Part shown: positions 25,001 through 37,900 of the stretch, piece by piece
Layout of the letters: each line of letters opens with the position of its first letter
Numbering within the stretch: the stretch's first letter is position 1
Origin: Lates calcarifer
Lineage: Eukaryota > Chordata > Actinopteri > Centropomidae
Reading direction: 5' to 3'
Length of the DNA stretch: 64,000 nt
Assembly: GCF_001640805.2 (NCBI RefSeq)
Contig: NC_066842.1
Span: forward strand, 26,353,074-26,417,073
The notes under the pieces: model-generated
Told to the model about the DNA's origin: nothing
What the model saw: the letters and a program-made list of their open reading frames with translations, nothing else
Database searches by the model: none
Position numbers and translations under genes: made by a program

Positions 25001-28000
25001 CTTTGCTCTGTACTCTGTTTTTAGGATTATCTGAGGAAACAGGTCACCCCTCTGTTTAACTACTACAAGACTTTGACTGAAAACTGGAGCAAAGTACCTG
25101 ATGGACACATGGACCAGTGAGTAAAGAGAAGATGGCCAGTGTTACACTTTAAATAGAGTTTATCTCTTGTTCCATGAGTTCACACAGCAGTATGGGTTCA
25201 TTTTAATGTGAAACAAATGTCAGCATACAGGAAAACATTCAGGAAAACCTGGATGAAACCCTCACTACATTATGAGCAAGATCCCATTTCCCCAGTGCAT
25301 CCAATTCAATTCAATTCAGTTCAGTTTTATTCATATAGTGCTGAATCACAACAGAAGTCATCTCAAGGCACTTTTCATATAGAACAGGCTTAGACCACAC
25401 TCTTTAGATTATTATAATTACAGAGAGAGACCCAACAGTTCCCACCTTGAGCAAACACTAGGCGACAGTAGCAAGTAAAAACTTCCTTTTAAGAGGCAGA
25501 AACCTTGAGAAGAACCAGACTCAGGGTGGGCAGCCTTGCCTTGAGAAAAAGAGAGAGAGAGGGAAAGGGAGAGAGGGGAGTAGAAAATAGTGACAGGAGA
25601 ATAGACTTAGACTTAGACACACTTTATTGATCCCTTTGGGGTGACTCCCTCAGGGAAATTAAGCAATATAGTAAAATATAGATATAATATATATATATAT
25701 ATATATATATAGTAATATAGCATAATGCAGATTCCAAAAAATGTAAAGTGGTATCAATAATACAAAAGAGGTCATAATAGTAATGACAATTAAGGTTGTA
25801 AATGCAATAGTAGCAGTAATCACAGATCAGACTCTACAGCTCTGGAGGAAGAAATACCTGCAGAAAGTGACAGAAGAGGAGATAGAGAGATGAAACTACA
25901 GGAAAGGGAAGACATCAAGTTAGTAACATGTATTTATGGGATTTGAATCCATACTGAGAGAGACAGAGAGACAGACAGAGAGTGGAGAAAGAAGTTCAGT
26001 GCATCATGGAAAATCCCCCAGCAGTCTAGGCCTATAGCAGCAAGCAGCAACTAAAGGATGATGCAAGCATGCCTGAGTCAACCCTAACAATAAGCTTTAG
26101 CAAAAAGGAAAGTTTTAAGCCTACTCTTAAAAGTGCAGAGGGTGTCTGCTTCTAGGACCAAAGTTGTGGCTGCAGAATTTTGGTCCAACTGCTGAGTCTT
26201 TAGAGACTTGTTGGGGAAGCCTGATAATAATGAATTACAGTAGTCCAGCCTGGAAGTAACAAATGCACAGACTAGTTTTCAGCATCCTTTTGAGACAGAA
26301 AATGTCTGTCTTTCTGTTTTTGGTAATATTATGCTGGTGAAAGAAGTCAGTCCTTGAAGTTTGTTTTATGTGGGAGCTAAAGGACTGGAGCTGGAGACCA
26401 GGGCAATGCCATCTAGCATAACTGCATCATTAGAAAATGTATTTCTGATGTGTTTGGGACGAAGTAGTTCAATAGTAGAAAGATGCTGGTCATCCAAGTC
26501 TTAATTTCCCTAAGGCATGCCTGAAGTTTGGCTAACTGATTGGTTTCAATAGGCTTCATTGCCAAATATAGTTGTGTATCATCTGCATAACAATGGAAGT
26601 TTATGGAGTTATTCCTGATATTGTTGCCCAAGGGAAGCATATACAAAGTGAAAAGAATTGCTCCAAGCACTGAACCTTGTTGAACTCCATGTCTAACTTT
26701 TGTGTACATTGAGGAATTGCCATCAACATGTACAAACTGAAGCCTAATCAGATAGATTAGACTTAAACCAGTTTAGTGCGATTCCTTTAATGCCAATAAA
26801 ATGCTCCAGTCTCCATAAAAGGATGTGATGGTCAATCATACCAAAAGCTGCACTAAAATCTAACAAGATAAGTACAGAGACAAGCTTTCACAAGTGCCTG
26901 TCTCTGTAATGTGATGCAATCCTGACTGAAAATCCTCAAATAAACAATTGTCCTGTAGAAAGTCACATAACTGTTTTGCAACTGCAAAACAAAGATTAAA
27001 ATTATTTTTGACCCATTACAAGTTAGCCAAGAGTCAATCCTTTAGGTCATCTTAGTGAAATCATTTTTGCATTGGGATACTTTCAGGAAACAGGGCTTTG
27101 TTCCATTGTGTAAGGAAATGTACCCAGTGTTGTTCATTACATTAAAGAGGTACAATATTTAACAATGAAAACACTTTAGCAGTAAAACGTATATTAAATG
27201 TTTCATCCTCCTTTCTGAAATTGTCATAACTGAACAACATATTGTAATACAGTGCAAAATATTTTCAGTTTATTACTGTTATGTATGATGCATTTTACAA
27301 ATAATGTTGACCATTGCACAGCTAACTGTGAAGAGACCAGGTGCTGTTTAGATTAGTCTTAAGTATGGTTTTATTTAGAGAGGAATAAAGCTTACTTCTT
27401 AGCCTGTTAGAATAAAGACCACAACAGACACCTCTGTTTTACTTCATCTTATTCCTCCTTCCTTTGTTCCCATACTCTTCACAATTTCCTCTCAGGCTCC
27501 TGTTAATACTCTTTGTCTCCCCGTTTCTCCTTCCTTGAGGTACAACCAGGTGAATGCTATCAGCCTGGCCTGCAGGACAGGCCTCGAGGAATGCCAAAAT
27601 CTGGCCAAGACATGGTTCAAACAATGGATGGACACAAACAACAATCAGTGAGTGTAACATATGTCTTATCCCTTACTTTAACCACTATTTATTGTTCTTA
27701 AAGTGAAACCTTCTGCATTATCTGTGGTGATGTTGTCTTTCTTCAGGATCCACCCCAACCTACGTTCCACTGTGTACTGTAATGCCATTGCAGCAAGTGG
27801 CGCTAATGAGTGGGAGTTTGCTTGGTCACAGTTTAAGAATGCCACCATTGCTACTGAAGCTGACAAACTCCGTTCTGCCCTGGCCTGCACTAAGCAGCCC
27901 TGGCTGCTCAACAGGTCAGCTCACAGACAACTTTGTACATGCAGCTGTACAGTATAATTGACAATTACTGACCAGTACACACATAAACCCTGCCATCTGT

Positions 28001-30560
28001 CCCGCTTTTCCCTCTCAGGTACCTAGAGTACACTCTGGATCCAAAAATGATCCGAAAGCAGGATGCCACCTCCACCATTGTCTACATAGCTAACAATGTG
28101 ATTGGTCAGTCTCTGGCATGGGACTTTGTCAGGGCTCGATGGTCATACATTTTCACTCAGTGAGTACAACACAAACGTTTTTTATTGCTAACGTCACTGA
28201 ATTGCATTGACACATGTCATCTGTAAAGTTTTTAAAAGTCTGCTCAACATTACATATTGGCAATGTAAAAATCACTGAAATAGGCTTTACAGCTCTGAGT
28301 AAAAGGTTGTTGCAGATATATGGTGTGTTGGGTAACACAAGCACAGTTACATTTTAAAAGATTCATTTTACATAATCGTATAATAGCAGATAGACAGTTT
28401 TACAGTCAGGTTTATTATCAGTCATCTTTTATTGACTGAGCATGTCAAGTATAATTCAGATTATCTCAGATGACCTTTGATCTTGACTCATAAACTGGAG
28501 TCTGAGTGTAACATGGTGCTGAGAATAATTTCTTCATAGATGCATTAAACCAGTAGGCTACATGAATTTTTTCACTGGTAGTTTCTGTTATTCTAATGTA
28601 GATTTTTATCTTTTGGACAAATAGTGCAACAAGCAGTATCAGATGTTTCATAGATCCTCTTTATTTTAACTTCACACACAGAATCTTTGACAGATGGGCA
28701 TAAAGTAATTTGGTCTGACTTTCTTTGTAAGTTTGACCTTCAAGACAACCAGTGTAAAAGTAAGTAGAGAGGAAAAACAGTTTCAAGCCAGAGCAGTTGG
28801 TTACTCTACTCTCCATTAAGACCTTAACAGAGCTCTGAAGGCAAAATGTAGTCAAAGTCATCTTAACTCCAGCTGATGTCCTGTGCTTATCGTCTTGTTT
28901 CCCTACCTGTCTTCTAATCTGACCAGGACAACAGTTTTACCAGGTATATCTTTACTGAACTGAAGTCAAGTCAATCTTAAAATATATAAGTAAAAGATGT
29001 ATATATTTACAACAGATGGTAAAAAAAAAAAGTCTTTGTCACAGTTCCTTCAATTGACTGTGTCTTGTAGAAATTCAGTTAATGTCACAGCTGACTCTCT
29101 CAGTGATCAGAAAGAGGATTCTTCAATAAAAGTTCACTGTCCTGTGAACAGCTGCTGCTGTAAACTGGTCCTGATCCATCATGTCTTGGTTTTCTCTCAC
29201 AGGTATGGTGGTGGATCATTCTCTTTCTCCAACCTCATCAATGGAGTCACTAAACGTTTTTCCACTGAATTTGAGCTTCAACAGGTGAGACAGTCTAAAC
29301 ATTTGTTTCAAATCTTTTCACAGTTTTTATTAAATGACTTTTGCCCATTTTTACACAGAATCTCATACAGATTTATTTCTACTTTGAGAGATTTTCATCT
29401 TTTAAGACTTTTAGAGTGTGATTCCAGATTGGTTCATTTTGTTATGATACTCTATCAGATGTGGATAACATCAGGTGAGACCAAGTCTTAAGTCATATTC
29501 TGGTCTCAAGGCACCAGTGACCAGGCACCAGTCCAAGTCTACAACTTTAGAATCAATTTAATGTCTCAACTCACTTTAGTGGAGTTTTTCATTTAATGCA
29601 AAGAGTCAGATTCAGAATAATTTTTAATGACCAGGTTCAGTATGTTGCCCAATGATACTTTGACGTGCGGACTGGAGGAGCCAAGGATTGAACCACTGAC
29701 CTTCTGGTTGGTGGGCGACCACTCTACCCCCTCAGCGACAGCCGCCCAAAACAGACCTGTAAACAAATATGAGTAAACATGGGAGCCACAGTTTTTCTGA
29801 ATGAAAATTACTATTACGTATACTTCTCTCAACTGATTTCAATGAATTCAAAGGTTTAATACACAAGAAGTTTTGTCTACACTTAATTAGAACCTCCAGA
29901 GAGTAGAATCATTCATAGACACTCAACTGTTGTGACCAACATGGATTTCACCCTTTCCCACCTTATCATATTAGCTCATCATTTTCACTCCTCAGAAATG
30001 AAGCAGTTGCTGGAAATCTGTGAAATTATTGTTGAGAGGTGAATTGTTATGCAACACACAGTCTTACATTGCACACCTTCCCCTCATGCTACTCTAATCC
30101 ATCAGGGCATGGACCAGGACCTCTGAGGTTTGTCCTGTGGTGTCAGTGGATCCTTTGGGTCCTGTGGGTTGTGGGGTAAAATCTAATAGTTAATAGCTTG
30201 AAATGAAGACCGTTCTTTTTGCATACCTCAATCTGAAATCAAGAAGCTATTGTATGAAAAATGATCTTCAGAGCAGTAAATCATCCACCATATGTGCCAT
30301 GTGATAACATAAAGCTTGACAGATTTGTGCTGACTGACGTCAGACTGCATCACTTCCCCCAACAACATGCTCATTTTATGTTTTGTTTGTTGTGACAGCT
30401 GAAGCAGTTCAAGGAAGATAATGCTGAGGTGGGTTTCGGCTCTGGTACCCTGGCAGTGGATCAGTCCATTGAGAGAACCACCGCCAACATAAAATGGATT
30501 GCAGAGAACAAGCAGAATGTTCTGAATTGGTTCAGGGATGAAACGAAGCCAGTGTTCTAG
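15633..30560 (+). CDS. anpep: Aminopeptidase N (M1 zinc ectopeptidase), copy A, 21 exons, complete
   Basis: A type II membrane enzyme that removes neutral N-terminal residues from peptides at the cell surface. Exons: 15633-15936, 16880-17186, 18630-18772, 19027-19163, 20138-20264, 21171-21325, 21636-21749, 21849-21992, 22195-22260, 22645-22710, 22804-22976, 23276-23352, 24170-24303, 24442-24497, 24732-24879, 25025-25116, 27540-27647, 27747-27914, 28019-28159, 29203-29284, 30399-30560. Junctions are GT-AG and phases join without a break: 2904 nt, 967 residues (also 967 in human). The start MGKGFYISK matches the human MAKGFYISK tip. A membrane anchor spans about 11-33 and a Thr/Ser/Pro-rich stalk about 38-68. 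GAMEN is at 350-354, HELAH at 386-390, the third zinc ligand Glu at 409 and the catalytic Tyr at 475. The residue after HELAH is Met where human has Gln. The C-terminal ERAP1-like helical domain is complete. The start was chosen by homology and the upstream TATA box. Confidence 0.95.
17522..18570 (-). mobile_element. L2-like LINE fragment with reverse-transcriptase remnant, intron 2 of copy A
   Basis: Minus-strand open frame 18215-18613 contains reverse-transcriptase blocks [33 protein letters not shown] and the catalytic YADDTQLY. A second frame (18042-18248) continues with [13 protein letters not shown], so a frameshift separates them near 18240. The 3' untranslated part extends to about 17522. 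Its 5' breakpoint lies only about 60 bases before exon 3 of copy A. The element is dead. Confidence 0.85.
20054..20130 (+). repeat. Two-copy 39-bp tandem repeat abutting the exon 5 acceptor of copy A
   Basis: GTGATATCT(G/T)TGTTTA(A/G)TAATGT and the following TACTGTGTGATGTG occur twice, starting at 20054 and 20093. The second copy creates a TTTAG (20105-20109) resembling the real acceptor TTTAG at 20133-20137. Confidence 0.7.
21996..22024 (+). repeat. (AC)n microsatellite at the exon 8 donor of copy A
   Basis: About 14 AC units beginning at intron position +4, directly after the GTA of the donor at 21993. Exon 8 carries the catalytic tyrosine. Confidence 0.9.
23124..23218 (-). repeat. Small L2-like LINE 3'-tail fragment, intron 11 of copy A
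   Basis: ATTCAATTAAATTTTATTTA with ATATAGCACTGAAATACAAC and CATCTCAGGGCACTTTTCAT are the reverse of the L2-like 3' end at 13750-13835. Only about 95 bases remain. Confidence 0.65.
25305..26995 (-). mobile_element. L2-like LINE remnant, intron 16 of copy A
   Basis: Minus-strand element running from its 3' tail (25305, tandem AATTC units) to a reverse-transcriptase remnant. Frame 26413-26709 (minus) shows [17 protein letters not shown] and YADDTQLY. The recognised 3' untranslated landmarks match the copies at 175-660 and 13420-13835. There are internal deletions and stops. It makes up most of the 2.4-kb intron 16. An AT microsatellite lies at 25684-25711. Confidence 0.8.
29630..29755 (-). mobile_element. 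tRNA-derived SINE fragment, intron 20 of copy A
   Basis: On the minus strand the head contains an RNA polymerase III A-box-like stretch (CGCTGAGGGGGTAGAGTGG) and, about 35 bases on, a B-box GGTTCAATCC. It is followed by a body (GGCTCCTCCAGTCCGCACGT, ATCATTGGGCAACATACTG) related to 54890-54950. This fits a tRNA-headed fish SINE; the family is not named. Confidence 0.65.
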
Positions 30561-30606
30561 AGCTTTATTTATTTCACACATTTTCAAAATGTTCTTTTTT
30601 CATCAA

Positions 30607-30612
30607 AATAAA
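30607..30612 (+). terminator. Polyadenylation signal of aminopeptidase N copy A
   Basis: AATAAA 47 bases after the stop codon at 30558-30560. Other AATAAA hexamers lie near 30788 and 31585, so alternative longer 3' ends are possible. Confidence 0.5.
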
Positions 30613-31701
30613 TTTTGCTTTGAGGAAGAGAAGATTTAACACAACTTTGCTTGCTAAGCCTTTGTTGTACTGTACCTCTGTGTGGTTAAAATTAAGTTAG
30701 AATAACAATGTATTTGATATCCTTGAAAGTTGAAATGTACAAATTAATTTTGATAATTAAAGTTGGATACAGGGCCAGAGAGGACTTGAATAAAGAGGTT
30801 TTTTTATTTTTCATATCAGTTTTAAATATAATCTACTTTAATCCTTGAAATGACAAAATAACAGTTTAGTGATGATCAGAAAAGAGTGTCAATGCTTTTA
30901 AAGCCTGTTCTCACAAAATGTTTTCTGGTAATTTTGGGATAATTATTTAGTCATCTTGTAATCACAGCATTAACTGACTATGTTTTAAATCTAAGCCAGC
31001 ACATAAACGTGTCCTCTTTGGCCTCACATCAAAATGAACTGACTGAAAGAAACTGTATTTTTACACCATATTTTTCCTCTGTATTTAATATTCACCCCTT
31101 AAAATGTTTTTTTTTTTTAACACAGCCCCTCCTTATTAAGAATTAATGTTTAAGATATTTCTTGTCCTAATACAGAATATTACTTAATGATACTGATAAA
31201 ACTGGATGTTATTGAAGACATTCAATAACATCCAGTTTGAAGACATTCTTTTATTTATTGTTCAGAATTTGCAAGAGTTTTATATTTTTTCTTATTATGA
31301 TGACTGGCTGCTATCAGCATGTAACTCTGAATGAGCAAAAGAACTGTGATAGGGTTCATCTATCTGTCCAGCTTGTGCTGACACTGAACATTTTTAGATT
31401 TGAGACTGAAAATAACACATCTATTAAGAATTGACTGTTGTATGTATGTATTTTTGGTTAATGTTAATGTTCCCATATCCAGTTATTATCTGCACTGACT
31501 GATTATGTTCCCTCATAAATGTGCTTTTATGTTCTGAAATTGCAGCACTAAATGTTTGACCCATGAACACTGTGAGACAAAGACAATAAAACTGTAAATT
31601 TCATACCCACTTCTACTCTTATCAGCCAGGTTTTTATAACCACATAACATCACATTTTATAATGTCCTCCAAATATTACTGTAAATAATTCATCACACAT
31701 C

Positions 31702-31760
<59 letters not shown>

Positions 31761-31941
31761 AAGGAGGTGTGCAGGGTAGTGTGGTACAGCAGTTAAAAGG
31801 TGACAGTTACTTCTGCAGAAGGTCAGAGACCTGATAAACCAGACATTATAGTTTCAGTCAGTCAGCTGGTGGATTTCCTCTCAGTGATTCACCTGTGATC
31901 CATCTGTGGGAATCTGTCCGCCGTCTGCTGTTTGTTAGGCC
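30613..31941. other. Spacer between the two aminopeptidase N genes
   Basis: About 1.3 kb of AT-rich DNA between the end of copy A and the ATG of copy B. It contains a (TG)n tract and no recognised transposon. No TATA box is evident before copy B. An untranslated first exon of B could lie here but cannot be shown from sequence alone. Confidence 0.6.
31704..31759 (+). repeat. (TG)n microsatellite
   Basis: About 28 uninterrupted TG units, roughly 180 bases before the ATG of copy B, in the likely promoter or 5' untranslated region. The alternating purine-pyrimidine run could form Z-DNA. Confidence 0.95.
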
Positions 31942-34900
31942 ATGGGGAAATGCTGCAGAGTCAGCAGGCTGTGCATTCTGTTTGTGGTCTTAGCCCTGGT
32001 CTCCGTAGCAACCATTGTTACTTTGTGGACTCTTGCCCTGACAGGAGACTATTTCACAGCTCCGTGGGACAGGTAGGACACTGGTTTCACCAAACGTCTG
32101 ACACCTGTGTGTCTTGGGAGGGTAATAATATAGACAGATCCAGTGTGGCTCACAAGACAGTGGAAAAATGGTGTGAAATGAAGTTGGTGAAACACACACT
32201 GAAACTCTATGTTAAAGCTAAACTGGCTGAACCACAGCACCTACAGAGGTTTTTTGTCAATAGCATCAGAATTTGATAAGCAGTACAGCTGGTGGATGGG
32301 TGGACGGACTGTAGATTAGACTATGATATGTGTAATATGTAATTACATTAATAAGTTGTTGTGTTTCAGTCATTGTACAGGATTATGTTATCTATGGTTG
32401 TTCACCAGTCGTTGTTGAAGGATGGATCAGCACATTAACTCACACCTAAACTGACATAAAGTATCATTAAACATTGTATTGATTTGATGGGAATAAAGGC
32501 ATTATAAAGTGAATGTGAAGAGAAATGTGGAGGCATGTGAGAGACTGAAATATTTCAGTTAAAAGTTTAAAAAGTTATGCCAATTTGAGATGTAATGGGG
32601 AACATCACCAATTGCAGTCAGAGACAGCCCTCACCAGAAAAACATTATTGTTCATATATTCACATACGTCTTTAACAGTGACCTGTGAATTATGACAGCT
32701 GCCTGTCAGTAGATGGTGTTACAGCACAGACTAGAGTTCATATTCTATGTTTCCCGCCAACATCAATGATGACTTCATTTAACCCTGACCACAGAGGTTC
32801 TCTACAGCTTTAACCAAAATATGTTTATTTAACAATGACCACAGTCTCACACTAACATTCATATGGGCTGTTTTGAAGGCAAAACTTATGTTACATATGT
32901 TACTTATGTTGGACTTTTATCAGAGGATGATGATAAGTTTAGTAAATGTGAGACCTACATACTTGGGCTTGGCGATAAAAAAATAGGGATGCACCGATAC
33001 CGATACCATTATCGGGTATCGGGTCCGATACCCTGTTCCTGTACTCATACTCGTAAAAGTGTACCACCACAGGCCCAGCCCGATACCACTTTACGGCAGC
33101 GTGACCTTCACTTGGAGGGTCAGGTGCTAATTGAGAGCTAGGAGGAGCAATGTTGGCGGTGTGGAGGTATTTCAAAGTGGATGATGGTGACTAAAGTAAA
33201 GCAGACTGCAAATTATGCTCTGATAAAACATCTAAAAAACCAACACGACACCGAGTTCAAAGCGTTTGCTAATAATGGCAAACAGCAACAACCAACTTTG
33301 CAGCAAACTCTGGAGAAGAGGGAGAAGATGTTAAGAGACAACCCACGTGCAGTGAAAATAACAGAGGCTCTGACCCAGTACATTGCTCTTGATGACCAGC
33401 CATTGTCGGTTGTTGATAATATGGGATTTAGACGTCTTCTCAGCGTACTGGAGCTGAGGTATGAGACCCCTACCCGACACCACATCACTGACAGTGTTGC
33501 CAAACCTACACGACTTTGTGAAGAGGCACATCTGCAGCCTGTTGCAGGACATTTCGGCCCTCAGCTTCACCACTGATATTTGGACGAACAGCGTTAGCCC
33601 GGTGTCCCTCATCAGTTTAACTGCACAGCAGATTGACGAGGATTTTAATCCGCGAAGAGTCGTCCTGCATGCAAAACAGTTTAGGTGTGCTGGATGACAT
33701 GCTTCAGACATGGGGGTCCCTAAAAGTTCTGTTCATGTTGTGCTACATGATAATGCAAAAAACACGATCAAAGCCATGAGTGATGCTGGACTCCCGAGCC
33801 TGCCGTGTGTTGCACCCTCCAGCTAGCTGGCTGTTAATGAGGGGCTTTTAGCACAGCAGGAGCGTGGCTGATGCTGTGGCAGTCAGATGGAAAATAGTTG
33901 GACATTTTAAACATTCTGCCTTAGCCTACTCCTGCCTTGAAGATATTCTGTTTGTTAAAAAAAGATGCAGTTGAATGCTAAAATGTCAATAACAGTACTT
34001 TAACAGTACTTCTATTTGAGTATAATGTGTGACAGTGTCATATATAATGAAATGTTCAAATGTCAGTCACAACAATTTCTTACAGCCAGAGAATGAAACA
34101 ATATCTGATGAAAATAAAACATGTTTTCAAGTAAATCTATGAAGTGTAATGGCATTAATAAGTACTCGTATCGGTACTCGGTATCGGCAAGCACTAAGAT
34201 CCAGGTATCGGTATCGTATCTGTTTGAAAAAAAGTGGTATCAGAGCATCCCTAAAAAAAAAAAATCCCCACAAGATACTCACAGTATGGGATTTTTCTAA
34301 AAAATATGAATGATGATACATGATGGAGTCAGACTGGTCTCTGAAATACACTGGTTTCACAGTAGATTGTATACCCTGCATGCCAGTGTAATGTGTGTTG
34401 CTATGTATTCAGTGGTCCTTGTGTTTATTCCACTTAGCTATCGGCTGCCCACTGCTTTGGTCCCTGTCTCTTACAACATCACCCTGTGGCCTCGTCTCAG
34501 GCCTGACCCAAACACCGGCCTCTACATCTTTACAGGTGATTAACTGTGCTGCTTATTTACTGCGTACTCCTCTGTCACTTTTTGTGTCTCAGCAACCTCC
34601 AGTAGAGCAATCTCCCCTTATAGAAAGGTCTGTAAGATTAGATGTTCTGGGGAAATATACATTCTTTATGCTTCTGCTGATGGCATTTAGTTTTCAGTCA
34701 TGACTTGAATTTAACTGTGGTCTCTCATTGCCTAGATTATTGGTGGAAAAGGTAAAAAACAATAGATTCTTTTCCTGACTTTCTTCTATTGGGCTGGAGT
34801 GTTTGTGCACGTGGTGAAAAGTTAGCGTGTGTGTGTCTGTGTGGGGTAAGGCTAAATGAAACTTGGTAAAAGCTTTATGTCATCTCACAGTGGCGTCTTA

Positions 34901-37900
34901 CTGCTCCCTGGTGGCCTTTCAGTATTGTTATCTGCTCCTGCCAGGATCATTGGCTTTTCACATATCTGTTCTTCGTCTGTTCAGTTTATATTATATATGT
35001 AGTTACTGGTTCAGCTCCTGCTTAGTAAACATTTTGTTAAAATCACAGAGTGACTGTTTGAGCATTAGAGCAGTCGAGAGAGAAGATATGGTGTAAGGTA
35101 AAAAGTAACAATTCATTTTTATCTGTATGAAAATTCTGTACCCTGCAGGTTTAAGTTCTGGTGTTGTCAGACATGTATATGACATATATCTGATCAACGT
35201 CTGATCAGTACATACATTATTAATTTTGAAGGAATCCAGTAGTGAGTGGGCGCTGAGCTGTCACTCAAAAACTCATCAGCCAATGGGGACAAATCTCTGA
35301 AACACATCTGCACTGTCACATTTGCGGTTTAGTGTTAAAAACACTAACAAAAGTCTTGTTGTTACTGGACTAAAAAAACAGACTCAGAGGCTGGGAAAAG
35401 GTTGTTCTTCTAATGGAGATGAAGATGAGGGAAAGGTGAGAGGTGACAAGGACAGAGGAGGCAGGAGGGATGCAGGCAGGTGAAGGCAGAATGAATGGCA
35501 CAGGGGGATGCGGGATGTGGATTAATAAACAAAGAAATACAGAAATTAAAAATAATTCTGTCTCAGCTTCAGTGTACTTGTCCTAAGGACAACTGTTTTT
35601 GTTGTATTTGTCGCCAGGTGAAGCACAGAGCACAGACTTGAACAAAAAACATAATAAATATATGACATAATGCAAATATGTGAAAAAAATTCTAAATGGC
35701 TCCCGACCCAAATGACCTCACATAAAACAATGTACATCAGTGCATCATAATATAACATACCATGATCTCCCAACAATAATTTATGAAGATTAATCAGATG
35801 ACTGATAAATGAGAACTAAAATCATTTTTTAGATGATGACGAGTTACTCACTTCTACACATCTACATATCCACCTCTACTTAAGCTCATTTCTGGATTCC
35901 AACATTTCTAATTTAAAATATTAATGGAGTTTATTTTTCTGTATCTTAATGCACCATCTATGATGTACTGTTTCAACTGCTTTTATCTTCTAGTTTTTAG
36001 AGAGATTATGATTTCTTTGTTTTATGATTAGTCTGTATTTGCTGTTTCCATGCATTCACCAGGACACTCCACTGTGGAGTTTGAGTGTGTGGATGAAACA
36101 GAACTGATCCTGATCCACTCCAACAAACTCAGCTACACCAAACTGAACAATGCACACATTGTCAGTCTCATCGCTTCAGGTACACTTCACAAACAGAGTG
36201 AGAGAGTCATCTCCTCAATATTCATGTTTCACACTTATTTTGTAGTTAAGGTTATTTACCACTTCTACCACACTTGTCATTTGCATAACTCTATTGCAAA
36301 ATTAACAAACAGACTCAGCATTGTGTTGTTTTAAAGGTAGAATCAGCTGTTTCAGACTTGTTGCTTTTAGATTTCAGCCAATTGTCACCAAAACAAACAA
36401 ATAAAGAAATAAAAAATGATTTTTAAAGGAGCAGTTCAATTTGATTTTATGTTACATATATATTCTTACTGCATTATAAACATTTTACAGCAGTTTACTG
36501 TTCATCAGTGATGAAAACACCTGCCTAATGTCTCTGGTTAATACTTACTTGTACTTTAACGTTTTTTTTTTTTTTTCTTTTCTACTTCTTGTCCAGGTGG
36601 TGGGTCTGCTCCCAGTATTGTGTCCTCCTGGATGCAGCCTAAGACCCAGTATCTCATCACCCAGCTGAACAATAAATTAACTCAGGGACAGAAGTATCAG
36701 CTGTACACTGAGTTCACTGGAGAACTAGCTGATGACTTAGCAGGTTTTTATAGGAGTGAATATCAAGAAGATGGGGTCCGGAAGTGAGTCCTTCATTCGG
36801 TGTCACACTATATCCATAATTTCATTAGTTTTTGCTTTTATGGTGTTCTGATCATTCACAGGATTGTTGCAACCTCTCAGATGCATCCAACTCACGCCAG
36901 AAAAGTCTTCCCTTGTTTCGATGAGCCAGCAATGAAAGCTGTTTTCTATATTACTCTCATTCACCCTCCTGGAACTGTAGCCCTGTCCAATGGCATGGAG
37001 AAAGGTAAGTGTATGCATGCATCAAAATTCAAATGAGACAACACAATACGTTGTTGGTCCATGCCTTCCAGAATGACATATAAGCATGTTTCCAAAATAG
37101 AAAGTGTTTTCTGATTTTATGTGGCTACAGTTAAGGTTAGTGGGGAAACATTGACTGTCAGTAGGAAATTAACAGCACTCTCCCATGATACTGACATTAT
37201 GTTGGTCCATCCATCCACCCTCCTGCAGACTCTGTGGCTTCAGCTATCTATTTCTCCTTTGCACCCTACAGTAATAATTACTACAAATTTTATCTTGGGA
37301 TATGTTCTGAAATGACTGATCCGCTTGTTTTTGGGAGGATAGTCTCCTGATTAAAGTTCTTTTTTATTTATTTATTTTATTTTATTTTTTTACTTCGGCA
37401 AATTTACATACGCAACCGCTGCATAGTGCGCCACTTAGCAGAGCTGATGCTGCAACATAACAAATGTAGATGCTTCCACACATGGTACAATTAAGCAGTC
37501 AACATCTAGCATGCTTTGTGATGTGTAAAAACGCTGGGCAGGCTCAGGTGGTTCTGATTTTGCATCAAGATGGACAGAGGAAAAGATTTAAGTGACTGTG
37601 AAAGAGGGTTCATTGTGACTCAAGTGACATCTGCATTTAGATCTATGCAAAACTTGTCAGTAAACAGGGTATTTGACAGCAAACATTTGATGAGTGTGAT
37701 GCTCAAGCATCAGTGTGAAATGTAAAGAGAAAAAGGAGAGTAACTCCTTCTCAGGTGATTGAGAATGTCACCTATGCTGTTAGTTTTAGACCAGATTAAA
37801 AAGATAACTGAGTCATAGTTTAAACATGTCCATGTACTTTCTGAATACACTATGTGCTGCAACTGGTTTTAAAGTTGTGGCTTTTTGGTGTGCATAATTT

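Noticed and set aside
28997..29491. 164-codon plus-strand open frame around exon 20 of copy A
   Set aside because: Only 29203-29284 is real coding sequence; the flanks are intron that happens to stay open.
29593..29832. 79-codon minus-strand open frame
   Set aside because: It is the SINE read as protein; the A-box and B-box explain the sequence better.
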